Origin: Ectothiorhodospiraceae bacterium | GTDB lineage: Bacteria > Pseudomonadota > Gammaproteobacteria > XJ16 > Halofilaceae | Direction of reading: 5' to 3' | Length of the DNA stretch: 64,000 nucleotides | Assembly: GCA_007134775.1 (NCBI GenBank) | Contig: SLKC01000071.1 | Coordinates: 1-64,000 of the forward strand | In this document: positions 26,415-39,923 of the stretch, piece after piece | How positions within the stretch are numbered: the stretch's first letter is position 1 | Layout of the letters: each line of letters starts with the position of its first letter | Notes under the pieces: model-generated | Told to the model about the DNA's origin: nothing | The model's input: the letters and a program-made list of their open reading frames with translations, nothing else | Database searches by the model: none | Made by a program: the position numbers and the translations under genes

Positions 26415-29400
26415 CGCGTCGGCGCCTCGGTATCTGGGGCCTGCGCACGCTGGCAGTGGTCCTGCTGCTGCTCATCGCCGCGGCTGCGTGGCTGCTGACC
26501 ACGGCCAGTGGGCGTGATTTCGCGCTCGAGCGGGTCGAAGCGATGCTGCCGCCCGGGTCGAGCCTCGGGGAGGCGGAGGGGGTGCTGATTGGGCCGCTGG
26601 TGCTGCGCGATGTCCGGCTCACCGACGGTGAGGCGAACGTCGCCGTTGACCGCTTCGAACTCGACTGGTCGCTGGCGCCACTGCTGCTCAGTCGTGTGCG
26701 GGTCGATCACCTGGCGTTCGCCGGGGTGGTTGTGGAGCTGCCGCTGGGCGAAACGGATCCGGCTGCGGTGGAGCTGCCCGAGGCGATCCCGGGACTGGAA
26801 CTTCCGGGCGAGCTCACACTGCCGTTCCCGGTCGAGGTCTCGCGCTTCGAGCTCGATGGCCTGCGCGTCGTTCAGGACGGTCGTGACCTCGGCCCCTTCG
26901 CGCTCGCCTTCGGGGCCGTCCATGACGGGGAGACCGTTCGTGTCGACGGTCTTGAGGCCAGCACGCCGTGGGGCAGCATGGCGGGCGATTTCCAGGCCGA
27001 GGCTACGGCGCCCTATCCGATGATGGCCCAATTCGGCTGGCAGGCCGAAGCCACTGCGGCGACACCGCCACTGGCGGGGACGTTGGCAGTCGACGGACCG
27101 CTCGATGGGCTGGGGCTGGATTTCGAGATCCTGGATCCTGACCCCGCCCGGGTGACGGGGCATGTGGACCTGCTGGCCCAGTGGCTGCGCTGGGATCTTG
27201 ATCTGCAGATCGGCGAGTTCAATCCCGCCGACTGGCATCCGGATGCGCCCCCGTGGCCGGCACGGGCGACTCTGGCGTTGCGGGGCGACAGCCGGGAGAG
27301 CCGGGTGGTCGGTGACATCGCGGCACACGCGACGCCGGTCGAGACGCTCGACGCTGAGCTCGACCTGCGCGTGCGTCCTCGCGGCATGGCCATCGATGAT
27401 CTGACCCTGCTGGCGACGGCGCCGCCCGCACGGGTCGACCTGAATGGGCGACTGGACTGGGGCGAGGGCGTGCCGGACGCCGATCTCGACCTGGCCTGGG
27501 CCGATCTGGCCTGGCCGGCCGAGGAGCCCGCTGGCGTCAGTCCGCGTGGACGGCTGCACATCGTGGGAACGCCCGACGACTATGCGGTGTCCGGCGAGAT
27601 CGCTGGCGGGCCCAGTGAGTATCCCGACGGGGAGTGGGAGGTGGCGCTGCGCGGTGGCCTCGATGCCCTCGAACACTGGGCCGTCGACGGCGAATGGCTC
27701 GGCGCGGCCTGGCAAGCCGAAGGGGCACTCGACTGGCGCGACGATCTCGCCGCCGAGGTCGATCTCTCCTGGGACGGACTCGTCTGGCCCGGCGACGAGC
27801 CTGTCGTGGTTAGTGAGCGCGGGACCCTGGCCCTACGGGGGGGCGTGGACGGCTATACCATTGCGGGAGAGGTCCTGGGCGGGCCGGCCGAGGAGCCCGA
27901 TGGCGCGTGGCAGGTTGCGCTCAGCGGCGACGATCGCGGTCTCGATGCGTGGCACATCGCGGGTGACTGGCTCGACGCCGCCTGGCGCGCCCAGGGCGAT
28001 CTCGACTGGCGCCAGGATCCGGGCGGAGGGTTCTCCGCGACCATCGACGGCCTCGATCCTCAGCGGCTGGGGCAACCCGTGGTGGGCGACGTAATGGCAA
28101 CGGCGAGTGGCGATTGGGTCTGGCGCGCGGGAGCGCTCGATGCCGATATCCACCTCGACCGACTCGCCGGCGAGGTCGCTGGTGAGCCGCTGCACGGCAG
28201 CGGCGGCGTCCGCGTGCGCGGCGACGAGATCTCGCTCGACGGGATCCGTTTGAGAGCCGGTGAAGCGTTGCTGAACGCGGATGGCGCCCTGTTGCCGACA
28301 CCCGATCTGCGCTTCCGCGCGGCCGCGCCCGAGTTGGCCGACCTGTTACCCCGCGCGCGCGGCAGTCTGCAGGCCGACGGGCGGGTGCATGGCGCGCTGG
28401 AGCGCCCGGGCGTCGAACTCGACCTCACGGGCAGCGACCTCGCTTGGGGGGATACGGCGGTCGAGCGCATGCGCCTGAACGCCGATCTGCCCGCGAGATT
28501 GGACGCGGCCGCGGCGCTCGAGGCCGAGATCGAGGGTCTGCGCTTCGGCGACGAAACGGTCGAGTACGCCCATCTCGCGCTCGCCGGGACGCTGGCGGCC
28601 CACCGCATCGATCTGCGTCTGCAACGTGCGGGCCAGATCGCGCAGAGCGGACTGCGGGGTGGACTCGACACGGACAATGTCTGGCGCGGCGAGATCGATC
28701 GCCTGGATCTGCTGCCCGATGACTATCCGGGATGGGTACTGCGAACGGCAGCGCCGCTGCGCCTGGGGCTGGACGGCGTGCGGGGCGGTCCCCTCTGTCT
28801 GGAACCCCTCGACTTTTCGGCGGGGCAGGCCTGCGCCGAAGGCGATTGGGAGCCCGGAATGGGCTGGAATGCATGGTTTCGGGCGCAGGCGCTGCCGATC
28901 GCGCCCTGGTCGGCACTGGTCGTACCCCATGTGGCCGCGAGCGGTCGAGTCGACATCGATGCGCGCGCCCAGGGTGGCCCCGATGGCGAGCTCGACATCG
29001 ACGCGATCGTCGAACTCGCCCCGGGCTACCTGCATCTGGTCGAGGTCGATATCGATCATGACAACGATGACCGTATCGAACTGCTGGCGTGGCAGGCCAC
29101 GTCGCTTCGACTGACGGCCAATCGTGAGCGCCTGCGCGCCAGCCTCGACATGCCGCTGGATCCGACGGGGGGGATCGAGATCGATTTCGAGACCGGCATC
29201 GGCGACGGCCCACAGCCGATGACTGGCCAGATCGCAATCGACAGCGATCAATTGCCGTTGCTTGCCTATCTCTCCCCTGAGATCGGCCGCGTAGAGGGGC
29301 GGTTGGATGTCGCTGCCGAACTCGCCGGCACCACGCACGAGCCCAGGGTGGATGGGAGCGCCGAGCTGGTCGACGGCCTGTTGACCCTGCCCCAGATCGG

Positions 29401-30466
29401 GTTGCGCCTGACCGGGGTGGCTGCCTCGTTTGCCGGCGAGCCCGATGGCCTGCGCGCCCGTCTGAGCGCGGATTCCGGAGAGGGGCGTATCGAGGTCGAG
29501 GCGCTCGCGCGGCGGGAAGCAGGAGAGTGGCGCATCGATGGCGATATCAGTGGCAGCGACTTCCGTGCGTTCGACACGACTGAGGGTGTCGTCGATATCT
29601 CCCCGGCGATCGCTTGGGTGGTGCGCGACGGCGAGATGCGCGTCAGTGGGCGCGTTGACGTGCCGTACGCCCGGATCACGCCGCGCGATCTCGGGGGCGC
29701 GGTACGGCCCACCGCGGACCTGGAGCGGATCGGGGATGAGCGTGATGCCGGTGACAACGGCGTCGCGGGTCTGGAAGTGCTGACCGACCTCGATGTCGAG
29801 CTGGGCGACGATGTTCGCTTCGACGGCTTCGGGCTGCGGGGGCGTGTGAGCGGCGCACTGCGTCTGCGGGATCGCCCAGGACAGATCACCACGGCGCAAG
29901 GGGAGATCGAGGTGCTCGATGGCACCTACGCGGCCTATCAGCAGCAACTGAGCATCGACCGTGGGCGGCTGATCTACGATGGTGGCGCCGTCACCGACCC
30001 CGGACTGGACATCCGGGCGGTGCGGCGTCCGCGGAATGTCGTCGTCGGTGTTGTGGTGCGCGGTACGCTGCAGGAGCCAAGGGTTGAGCTGTTCTCGGAG
30101 CCGCCGATGCAGCAATCGCAGATTCTCTCCTACCTGGTCATCGGCATGCCCATTGGCGAAGCCGGCGATGAGGACCGCAGCGCCCTCGCCGCCGCGATGA
30201 CGGGGGCGGGGGGATGGCTCGCTGGCCAGGTCGGTGGCGAGCTGGGCATCGATGATATCGCGATCCAGGAGGGCGCCACGCAGGATGAGACGGAGCTCGT
30301 GCTCGGCACCTATCTGCATCCGCGACTCTATGTCAGCTACGGAGTGGGCCTGTTCGAGAGCTTCACGCGCGTACGGGTACGCTATTCCCTGGGGCGACGC
30401 TGGGCGATCGAGGGCCAGTCGGGGCCCTCATCGAGCGGTGATCTCATCTACAGTATCGAGCGATGA
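26411..30466 (+). CDS. tamB: Translocation/assembly module protein TamB
   Basis: 1351 residues. One N-terminal membrane helix (about 10-31), a very long repetitive beta-rich body predicted to form the AsmA/TamB hydrophobic groove across the periplasm, and the C-terminal DUF490/TamB domain (EVLDGTYAAYQQQLSIDRGRLIYDGG; YVSYGVGLFESFTRVRVRYSLGRRWAIEGQSG). It is thought to carry phospholipid to the outer membrane with TamA. Residues 348-439 and 440-530 are a tandem repeat of about 91 residues (27452-28000), each starting LDW and holding PDGEWEVAL or PDGAWQVAL. Strongly acidic. The truD start overlaps its stop. Confidence 0.93.
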   Translation: MTRRRLGIWGLRTLAVVLLLLIAAAAWLLTTASGRDFALERVEAMLPPGSSLGEAEGVLIGPLVLRDVRLTDGEANVAVDRFELDWSLAPLLLSRVRVDHLAFAGVVVELPLGETDPAAVELPEAIPGLELPGELTLPFPVEVSRFELDGLRVVQDGRDLGPFALAFGAVHDGETVRVDGLEASTPWGSMAGDFQAEATAPYPMMAQFGWQAEATAATPPLAGTLAVDGPLDGLGLDFEILDPDPARVTGHVDLLAQWLRWDLDLQIGEFNPADWHPDAPPWPARATLALRGDSRESRVVGDIAAHATPVETLDAELDLRVRPRGMAIDDLTLLATAPPARVDLNGRLDWGEGVPDADLDLAWADLAWPAEEPAGVSPRGRLHIVGTPDDYAVSGEIAGGPSEYPDGEWEVALRGGLDALEHWAVDGEWLGAAWQAEGALDWRDDLAAEVDLSWDGLVWPGDEPVVVSERGTLALRGGVDGYTIAGEVLGGPAEEPDGAWQVALSGDDRGLDAWHIAGDWLDAAWRAQGDLDWRQDPGGGFSATIDGLDPQRLGQPVVGDVMATASGDWVWRAGALDADIHLDRLAGEVAGEPLHGSGGVRVRGDEISLDGIRLRAGEALLNADGALLPTPDLRFRAAAPELADLLPRARGSLQADGRVHGALERPGVELDLTGSDLAWGDTAVERMRLNADLPARLDAAAALEAEIEGLRFGDETVEYAHLALAGTLAAHRIDLRLQRAGQIAQSGLRGGLDTDNVWRGEIDRLDLLPDDYPGWVLRTAAPLRLGLDGVRGGPLCLEPLDFSAGQACAEGDWEPGMGWNAWFRAQALPIAPWSALVVPHVAASGRVDIDARAQGGPDGELDIDAIVELAPGYLHLVEVDIDHDNDDRIELLAWQATSLRLTANRERLRASLDMPLDPTGGIEIDFETGIGDGPQPMTGQIAIDSDQLPLLAYLSPEIGRVEGRLDVAAELAGTTHEPRVDGSAELVDGLLTLPQIGLRLTGVAASFAGEPDGLRARLSADSGEGRIEVEALARREAGEWRIDGDISGSDFRAFDTTEGVVDISPAIAWVVRDGEMRVSGRVDVPYARITPRDLGGAVRPTADLERIGDERDAGDNGVAGLEVLTDLDVELGDDVRFDGFGLRGRVSGALRLRDRPGQITTAQGEIEVLDGTYAAYQQQLSIDRGRLIYDGGAVTDPGLDIRAVRRPRNVVVGVVVRGTLQEPRVELFSEPPMQQSQILSYLVIGMPIGEAGDEDRSALAAAMTGAGGWLAGQVGGELGIDDIAIQEGATQDETELVLGTYLHPRLYVSYGVGLFESFTRVRVRYSLGRRWAIEGQSGPSSSGDLIYSIER

Positions 30467-31485
30467 TGTCCGCTATGGCGCAGGCATGGGGTGGCCCAGG
30501 GGGGTGCGGGCGATTGCGCAGTGAGCCCGAGGACTTCCGGGTCGAGGAGATCCTTGGATTCGCGCCGGACGGGGCCGGCGAGCACGTGCTGCTCTGGATC
30601 GAGAAGCGGGGCGCCAATACGGGCGATGTCGTCGAGGCCCTCGCGCGCTTCGCGGGCGTCCGCGCGAGTGCGATCGGCACGTCGGGGCGCAAGGACCGCC
30701 ACGCGGTGACGGGCCAGTGGTTCAGTGTGCATCTGCCCGGCCGCGAAGAGCCGGACTGGTCGGACTTTTCCGGCGAGCATTGGTGGGTGCAGCGCGCCGA
30801 GCGCCACGGGCGCAAGCTGCGTACCGGCACACACCGGGCGAATCGCTTTCGTCTTCGCGTCCGGGACTTTAGCGGTGACCGCGATGCGGTCGAGGTGCGC
30901 CTGGCGCGCATCGCTACCGACGGTTTCCCCAACTACTTCGGGCCCCAGCGCTTCGGTCAGGCCGGCGAGAACCTGCGCCGGGCACGGGCGCTGTTCGCTG
31001 GCTCCATCCGTCCGCGGCGCAGTCTGCGTTCGATCTATCTCTCCGCCGCACGGAGCTGGCTGTTCAACCGCGTGCTCGCCGCGCGAGTCGCGGATGGCAG
31101 TTGGTTGCAGGCGTTACCCGACGATGCACTCATGCTCGCCGGTCGTCGCTCCATGTTCCGCTGCACCGGCGAGGAGACGGATCTGGCGTCCCGGATCGTG
31201 GCGGGCGATCTGCATGTGACGGGCCCATTGTGGGGGCGGGGCACACGGGTGGCCGGCACGGCCGCCCATGCGCGCGAGCGCGAGTGGGTGGCTGGCGATG
31301 TGGATTTGGTGGCCGGCCTGGAGGCCGTGGGCATGGAGGCGGATCGACGCGCCCTGCGCGCGTCGGCCGCCGGCCTTGACTGGGGTTTCGACGATGACAC
31401 CCTGGAGCTGGCCTTCGAACTCGAGTCCGGCGTCTTCGCCACGGCCCTGCTGTTCGAGGTCGTGGACACGGCCACTGTCGCATGA
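30463..31485 (+). CDS. truD: tRNA pseudouridine(13) synthase TruD
   Basis: 340 residues from ATG 30463 (a second ATG follows at 30466). Makes pseudouridine 13 in tRNA-Glu. The catalytic Asp is Asp78 in GTSGRKDRHAVTGQWFSV; FPNYFGPQRFGQAGENL and RSIYLSAARSWLFNRVL are the other TruD signatures, and the mid-protein TRUD insertion domain is present. It overlaps tamB by 4 bases. In E. coli truD sits with surE, ispF and pcm; here it follows tamB. Confidence 0.93.
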   Translation: MMSAMAQAWGGPGGCGRLRSEPEDFRVEEILGFAPDGAGEHVLLWIEKRGANTGDVVEALARFAGVRASAIGTSGRKDRHAVTGQWFSVHLPGREEPDWSDFSGEHWWVQRAERHGRKLRTGTHRANRFRLRVRDFSGDRDAVEVRLARIATDGFPNYFGPQRFGQAGENLRRARALFAGSIRPRRSLRSIYLSAARSWLFNRVLAARVADGSWLQALPDDALMLAGRRSMFRCTGEETDLASRIVAGDLHVTGPLWGRGTRVAGTAAHAREREWVAGDVDLVAGLEAVGMEADRRALRASAAGLDWGFDDDTLELAFELESGVFATALLFEVVDTATVA

Positions 31486-31498
31486 TCCGGCGTGTGCG

Positions 31499-31528
31499 TG
31501 GACAGTCGCACTGGCATTGGCGTAAAAT
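31499..31528 (+). promoter_or_regulatory. Candidate sigma70 promoter for carAB
   Basis: TGGACA (31499-31504), 18-base spacer, TAAAAT (31523-31528), beginning 14 bases after truD. It leaves a leader of about 210 bases before carA; I see no recognised riboswitch in it. Confidence 0.5.
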
Positions 31529-31748
31529 CCGCCCGGCCTTCCGGTGCCGGGGATTGCTCTGAAGGTGCCTTTTGCGGCGGATCCGTGTGCATACGTTCGT
31601 GCTGTGAGGCCTCATCGTAAACGTAGTCCCGGCCCCTCGGCCGCATGACATCCTCAGGTACCACGCGTGGGCCGGGCGGATGCCCGCATCCGGCGCCAGC
31701 GTGCGCGCCCGCGTGGATCGGCAAGACACCGGCAGGAGGAGTTCCCCT

Positions 31749-32891
31749 TTGACGCACCGTGCACTGCTCGCCCTGGCCGACGGGACCCTGTTCCGCGGTC
31801 GGTCGATCGGGGTCGACGGGCAGGCCGTCGGCGAAGTCGTCTTCAATACTGCCATGACCGGCTACCAGGAGATCCTCACGGACCCTTCGTATGCGTGCCA
31901 GCTGGTTACGTTGACCTATCCCCATATCGGTAACACCGGCACCAATCCCGAGGACGAGGAGTCGTCCCGGGTTCAGGCGGCCGGACTGATCGTGCGCGAT
32001 CTGCCCCTGTATGCGAGTAGCTGGCGTTGTCGCGAGGCCCTGCCGGAGTACCTGCGGCGCAGTCGCGTCGTGGCGATTGCCGACATCGACACGCGCGCGC
32101 TGACCCGGCGGTTGCGTGAGCATGGCGCGCAGGGCGGCTGCATCGTCGCGGGCGAAAGCCCCGATGGGGACGCCGCGATCGCCGCCGCGTGCGAGTTCCC
32201 CGGTCTTGGCGGCAGGGATTTGGTGCGCGACGTCTGCACGCCGGGGATGTACACTTGGACCGAGGGCAGCTGGTCGCTCGCCGACGGATTACCGGAGCCG
32301 GCCGACCCGAATGGTGCGCGCTTCCACGTGGTCGCCTACGATTTCGGGATCAAGCGCAATATCCTGCGCCTGCTCGCCGACCGGGGCTGTCGCCTGACGG
32401 TCGTGCCAGCCACCACTTCGGCCGAGGAGGTGCTGGCGCTGGCCCCGGACGGGGTGTTTCTGTCGAACGGGCCCGGTGACCCGGAACCGCTCGGCTATGC
32501 CATCGAGGCCACGCAGACCTTCCTTGAGCGCGGCGTGCCGCTGTTCGGCATCTGTCTCGGCCATCAGCTCCTCGGCCTCGCCTGCGGTGCTCGAAGCCAG
32601 AAGATGAAGTTCGGTCACCACGGGGCGAATCATCCGGTCCGGGAGATCGCCACCGGGCGCGTGCTCATCTCGTCGCAGAACCACGGTTTCGCGATCGATG
32701 CAGACAGCCTGCCCGACGATGTGCGCGTCACCCATCATTCGCTGTTCGACGGTTCACTCCAGGGCATCCACCATCGTGACCAACCGGCGTTCAGCTTTCA
32801 GGGCCACCCGGAGGCGAGTCCGGGCCCTCACGAAATGCGCGGCCTGTTCGATCACTTTATCGAGCTGATGGCCCACCACCAGCGCACCTGA
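31749..32891 (+). CDS. carA: Carbamoyl-phosphate synthase small subunit
   Basis: 380 residues from TTG 31749, chosen because AGGAGGA (31734-31740) is 8 bases upstream and the protein then begins [20 protein letters not shown] as in relatives; an in-frame ATG at 31680 would extend into the leader. Glutaminase subunit: nucleophile Cys in [15 protein letters not shown], catalytic His/Glu in GHPEASPGP. It supplies ammonia to CarB for carbamoyl phosphate used in pyrimidine and arginine synthesis. carB begins 16 bases later. Confidence 0.96.
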   Translation: MTHRALLALADGTLFRGRSIGVDGQAVGEVVFNTAMTGYQEILTDPSYACQLVTLTYPHIGNTGTNPEDEESSRVQAAGLIVRDLPLYASSWRCREALPEYLRRSRVVAIADIDTRALTRRLREHGAQGGCIVAGESPDGDAAIAAACEFPGLGGRDLVRDVCTPGMYTWTEGSWSLADGLPEPADPNGARFHVVAYDFGIKRNILRLLADRGCRLTVVPATTSAEEVLALAPDGVFLSNGPGDPEPLGYAIEATQTFLERGVPLFGICLGHQLLGLACGARSQKMKFGHHGANHPVREIATGRVLISSQNHGFAIDADSLPDDVRVTHHSLFDGSLQGIHHRDQPAFSFQGHPEASPGPHEMRGLFDHFIELMAHHQRT

Positions 32892-32907
32892 ACGGGAATC
32901 CCGCTCC

Positions 32908-36131
<3,224 letters not shown>

Positions 36132-36135
<4 letters not shown>

Positions 36136-36611
36136 GCGGCAAGAACCCCATTACCGCACGCGGAGCGGATCGACTCCGGCGCGAACTCGAGCGGCTGAAG
36201 TCGGTCGAGCGGCCGCAGGTGATCGAGGCGATCGCCGAGGCGCGTGGCCATGGCGATCTCAAGGAGAATGCCGAGTATCACGCGGCGCGTGAGCAGCAGG
36301 GATTCATCGAGGGGCGGATCAGCGAGATCGAGGACAAGCTCGCCAACGCCGACGTCATCGATGTCCAGGCGCTGCAGGGCAATGCGAAGATCGTGTTCGG
36401 CGCGACCGTGGATCTGTTTGATCTCGAAACGGAACAGGAGGTTACCTATCAGATCGTGGGTGATGGTGAGGCGAATATCGACGAGGGGTTGATCTCGGTG
36501 AGCTCGCCGATCGCGCGTGCCCTCATCGGCAAGCAGGAAGGTGATATCGCCGAGGTGGCGGCCCCTGGCGGTCAACGTGAATACGAGATCGTTGGTATCC
36601 GCTACGAATAG
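36132..36611 (+). CDS. greA: Transcription elongation factor GreA
   Basis: 159 residues from ATG 36132, overlapping carB by 4 bases, with AGGAG at 36122-36126. An N-terminal coiled-coil hairpin ([50 protein letters not shown]) carries the acidic tip ([12 protein letters not shown]) that inserts into the RNA polymerase channel to stimulate cleavage of backtracked RNA, and the C-terminal FKBP-like domain follows ([34 protein letters not shown]). carAB-greA is a common gammaproteobacterial order. Confidence 0.96.
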
Positions 36612-36656
36612 CGTGGTCACTTCGAGTGGCCCATCGTGGTCGCGTTGCGGGCGCGC

Positions 36657-36947
36657 TCAGGGTAGGGTGATGACCGGCTTCTCCGGGTTGCGCCGATACA
36701 GGGCGGCGGTGTGCCCGATGCGCTGCACCACTTCCGCGCCCGTTCGTTCACACATCGTGTCGAGCCAGGCGTTCCGCCTGCTTCGGTCCGAGCCCGCGAT
36801 GCGAATCTTGACCAGCTCGTGTGCCGTGAGGGCGTGATCGAGTTCGTCGACGACGGCGTCGGTCAGGCCGTTCTGACCGATGCGTACTATGGGATGGCAG
36901 TGATGGGCACGCGCGCGCAGGAATCGGATCTGACGGGAGTTCAGCAT
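36657..36947 (-). CDS. yhbY: CRM-domain RNA-binding protein YhbY
   Basis: 96 residues from ATG 36947 (MLNSRQIRFLRARAHHCHPIV); GTG 36956 is a possible start three codons earlier. CRS1/YhbY domain with VRIGQNGLTDAVVDELDHALTAHELVKIRI and the GXXG-like loop; binds pre-50S ribosomal RNA in E. coli. It converges on greA and diverges from rlmE-ftsH, the conserved gammaproteobacterial arrangement. Confidence 0.93.
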   Translation of the reverse strand: MLNSRQIRFLRARAHHCHPIVRIGQNGLTDAVVDELDHALTAHELVKIRIAGSDRSRRNAWLDTMCERTGAEVVQRIGHTAALYRRNPEKPVITLP

Positions 36948-37019
36948 GGCGGTCACTCGGCAGATGCTGCGGAGAATGGAGGCGCGATCGTAACAGAGCA
37001 ACGGAGCCCGTTCGACGAG

Positions 37020-37223
37020 GTGAAGATCGATCTGGGGGCGATCCTTGTTGTCGCCGCCATCGGCGCGCCACTGGTCATGTGGCTGCTCTCGGGGCCGCTG
37101 GAGTGGATACTGCTCGGAGGGTATGGGGCGGGCGCCGGGCTCTGGCTCTACTGTCGCACCCGGGGCGTGCTCGCGGCCGCCCACGCCTCGCGCCTGGAGC
37201 GGACCGGTGGCACGCAGCAGTAG
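37020..37223 (+). CDS. Possible small membrane protein upstream of rlmE
   Basis: 67 residues from GTG 37020 ([25 protein letters not shown]). Two hydrophobic stretches, about 5-24 and 28-47, then a basic/polar tail. The rlmE GTG lies 17 bases before its end in another frame, which would allow coupling. There is no good ribosome site (GGAG is 13 bases away) and no recognised family; the frame is also open further upstream, opposite yhbY. It may not be real. Confidence 0.4.
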   Translation: MKIDLGAILVVAAIGAPLVMWLLSGPLEWILLGGYGAGAGLWLYCRTRGVLAAAHASRLERTGGTQQ

Positions 37224-37824
37224 TAGCAAGCGCTGGCTGCACGAGCGCGACAAGGATCCCTACGTTCGCGACGCGCGCGCGCGAGGATACCGCGGGCGTG
37301 CCGTAGCCAAGCTCGAGGAGATCGATCGGCGTGACGGGCTGCTGGGTCCGGGCCTGCGTGTCGTCGATCTGGGGGCGGCCCCGGGCGCCTGGTCCCAGTA
37401 CGCCAGTGAGCGCGTAGCACCCGGGGGACGGGTGGTGGCCACCGACATCCTGCCGATGGATCCCATTCCCGAGGTCACCTTCATCCAGGGCGATTTCCGC
37501 GAAAACGACGTCGCCGAAGCGATCCGGGATGCGGCGGGCGGTCGCGTCGACCTTGTCCTGTCCGATATGGCCCCCAATATGAGCGGGATCGATTCGGTGG
37601 ATCAGCCGGCGTCGATGCTGCTGGCGGAACTCGCCCACGAGCTGGCAATCGAAATGCTCGAGGATGACGGAACACTGCTGATCAAGGTGTTCCAGGGCGA
37701 GGGCAGCGATGCGCTGCTCCAGACCTTGCGGCGCGATTTCCGCTCGGTGCGGGTGCGCAAGCCGCAGGCGTCGCGCGCGCGCTCGCGCGAGGTGTACATG
37801 CTGGCAAGAGCGCGGAAACTGTAG
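37207..37824 (+). CDS. rlmE: 23S rRNA (uridine-2'-O) methyltransferase RlmE (FtsJ)
   Basis: 205 residues from GTG 37207 ([40 protein letters not shown]). SAM-binding motif [16 protein letters not shown], catalytic K-D-K-E elements in [25 protein letters not shown] and REVYMLAR. Methylates U2552 of 23S rRNA late in 50S assembly. It precedes ftsH as in E. coli; 92 bases separate them. Confidence 0.95.
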   Translation: MARSSSSKRWLHERDKDPYVRDARARGYRGRAVAKLEEIDRRDGLLGPGLRVVDLGAAPGAWSQYASERVAPGGRVVATDILPMDPIPEVTFIQGDFRENDVAEAIRDAAGGRVDLVLSDMAPNMSGIDSVDQPASMLLAELAHELAIEMLEDDGTLLIKVFQGEGSDALLQTLRRDFRSVRVRKPQASRARSREVYMLARARKL

Positions 37825-37916
37825 TAGTTTAGGTCAGTTAAAGCCCTCATTTCGGGGACAATCCGGTTTGCACGGAACAGGCGCGCGCTCTGGCGACGCG
37901 CTACAGAGGTTGCAAG

Positions 37917-39881
37917 TTGAACGATCTGGTCAAGAACATTCTGCTTTGGGTCGTCATCGCCGTCGTGCTGATGTCGGTCTTCAATACCTTCGACGACACT
38001 CAGCCGGTTGAGCGCCAAGAGGTCTCCTACTCGGATTTCCTCCAGCAGGTGCGCAGTGGTGACGTGGAATCGGTGCTGATCGATGACCGCCGGGTAGAAG
38101 GACAGCGGGTCGATGGTAGCGAGTTTCTCACCTTCAGCCCCGAATCGGACAACCAGGCCCTGGTCGGCGATCTACTCGAGCACAACGTGACCATCCGCGC
38201 GACCGAACCCGAGTCGACCGGGATGCTCACCCAGATCTTCATCAGTTGGTTCCCGTTCCTGCTGCTAATTGCCGTGTGGATCTTCTTCATGCGCCAGATG
38301 CAAGGAGGTGGCGCCGGTGGGCGCGGTGCCATGTCCTTCGGCAAGAACAAGGCCAAGATGATGGGTGAGGACGACGTCAAGGTCGGCTTCGCCGATGTGG
38401 CCGGCTGCGACGAAGCCAAGGAAGAGGTTGTCGAGCTGGTGGATTTCCTGCGCGATCCGGGCAAGTTTCAGCGACTCGGTGGCACGATCCCGCGTGGTGT
38501 GCTCATGGTGGGGTCGCCCGGTACGGGCAAGACGCTGCTGGCGAAGGCTATCGCGGGTGAGGCGAAGGTCCCATTCTTTTCCATCTCGGGCTCCGACTTC
38601 GTCGAGATGTTCGTCGGTGTCGGTGCTTCGCGTGTACGCGACATGTTCGAGCAGGCGAAGAAACACGCCCCCTGCATCATCTTTATCGACGAGATCGACG
38701 CTGTCGGGCGCCAGCGCGGCGCCGGCCTAGGGGGCGGCCACGACGAGCGCGAGCAGACACTGAACCAGCTGTTGGTCGAGATGGACGGCTTCGAGGGCAA
38801 CGAAGGGGTCATCGTCATTGCGGCGACGAACCGACCCGACGTGCTCGATCCCGCGCTACTTCGCCCCGGGCGTTTCGACCGGCAGGTGACGGTACCGCTG
38901 CCCGATCTGCGCGGCCGTGAGCATATCCTCAAGGTCCACATGCGCAAGCTGCCCGTGGCGGACGATGTCGACCCGCGGCTGATCGCCCGGGGCACGCCCG
39001 GCTTTTCCGGCGCCGATCTGGCCAATCTGGTCAACGAGGCCGCGCTCTTCGCCGCCCGCGGTAATCGCAAGAACGTCGGCATGGAGGAGTTCGAGCGCGC
39101 CAAGGACAAGCTGATCATGGGCACCGAGCGCAAGTCCATGGTCATGTCGGATGACGAGAAGCGGCTGACCGCCTACCACGAGGCGGGTCACGCTATTGTC
39201 GGGCGGCTCGTCCCGGACCATGACCCGGTCTACAAGGTCAGTATCATTCCCCGAGGACGGGCGCTCGGCATCACGATGTTCCTGCCGGAGCAGGACAAGT
39301 TCAGCATGACCAAGCAGAGCATCGAGAGCCAGATCTCGAGCCTGTTCGGCGGGCGCATCGCCGAGGAATTGATCTTCGGGGTGGAGCGCGTGACCACGGG
39401 CGCCTCCAACGACATCGAACGCGCTACACAGATCGCACGCAACATGGTCACGAAGTGGGGGCTTTCCGAGAAGCTGGGCCCGCTCTCCTACGGCGAAGAC
39501 GAGAACGAGGTTTTCCTCGGTCGTTCCGTGACGCAGCACAAGCATATGTCTGACGACACCCAGCATGCGATCGACGAGGAGATCCGCAAGTTCATCGATC
39601 AGAACTATCAGCGGGCGGAGCGCATCCTCAAGGAGAATATGGACAAGCTCCATCTGATGGCCGATGCCCTGCTCAAGTACGAGACCATCGACAGCCACCA
39701 GATCGATGCCATCATGGAGGGGCGTGAGCCAGGGCCACCGAAGGACTGGCGCGAGGACGAGTCGGAGGGCACAGGTGTGGACAGTGCGGAAGGTCAGGAT
39801 GACGAGCCCAGCGAAGAGGGCGCACCCGACGAGAGCGGACGCGGTACCGGCCCGATCGGTGGTCCGGCCGGTCAGCACTGA
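37917..39881 (+). CDS. ftsH: ATP-dependent zinc metalloprotease FtsH
   Basis: 654 residues from TTG 37917, with AGAGG 7 bases upstream and the usual N-terminus [22 protein letters not shown]. Two membrane helices (about 6-24 and 105-125) flank a periplasmic domain, followed by the AAA module with Walker A GSPGTGKT (199-206, Ser where Pro is usual), Walker [34 protein letters not shown], and the zinc motif HEAGH (421-425). The C-terminal 60 residues are an acidic, Gly/Glu/Ser tail. Degrades membrane and short-lived cytosolic proteins such as LpxC. I looked for a heat-shock promoter in the 92-base leader and found none convincing. Confidence 0.97.
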   Translation: MNDLVKNILLWVVIAVVLMSVFNTFDDTQPVERQEVSYSDFLQQVRSGDVESVLIDDRRVEGQRVDGSEFLTFSPESDNQALVGDLLEHNVTIRATEPESTGMLTQIFISWFPFLLLIAVWIFFMRQMQGGGAGGRGAMSFGKNKAKMMGEDDVKVGFADVAGCDEAKEEVVELVDFLRDPGKFQRLGGTIPRGVLMVGSPGTGKTLLAKAIAGEAKVPFFSISGSDFVEMFVGVGASRVRDMFEQAKKHAPCIIFIDEIDAVGRQRGAGLGGGHDEREQTLNQLLVEMDGFEGNEGVIVIAATNRPDVLDPALLRPGRFDRQVTVPLPDLRGREHILKVHMRKLPVADDVDPRLIARGTPGFSGADLANLVNEAALFAARGNRKNVGMEEFERAKDKLIMGTERKSMVMSDDEKRLTAYHEAGHAIVGRLVPDHDPVYKVSIIPRGRALGITMFLPEQDKFSMTKQSIESQISSLFGGRIAEELIFGVERVTTGASNDIERATQIARNMVTKWGLSEKLGPLSYGEDENEVFLGRSVTQHKHMSDDTQHAIDEEIRKFIDQNYQRAERILKENMDKLHLMADALLKYETIDSHQIDAIMEGREPGPPKDWREDESEGTGVDSAEGQDDEPSEEGAPDESGRGTGPIGGPAGQH

Positions 39882-39923
39882 GCCGGCGCGGTCGATGTCG
39901 GTGTCGACTACGATCCGGGAGGC

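Noticed and set aside
28346-30319. Long minus-strand open frame opposite tamB
   Set aside because: It is the mirror of a strongly coding high-GC gene, has no recognisable domain, and tamB is clearly real.
36615-36631. Stem-loop GGTCACT/AGTGGCC between greA and yhbY as bidirectional terminator
   Set aside because: The stem is real but includes a G:U pair and no T-run is present on either strand.
37825-37916. Heat-shock promoter before ftsH
   Set aside because: CCCTCATT at the right place is not paired with a CTTGAA-like element at 13-15 bases.
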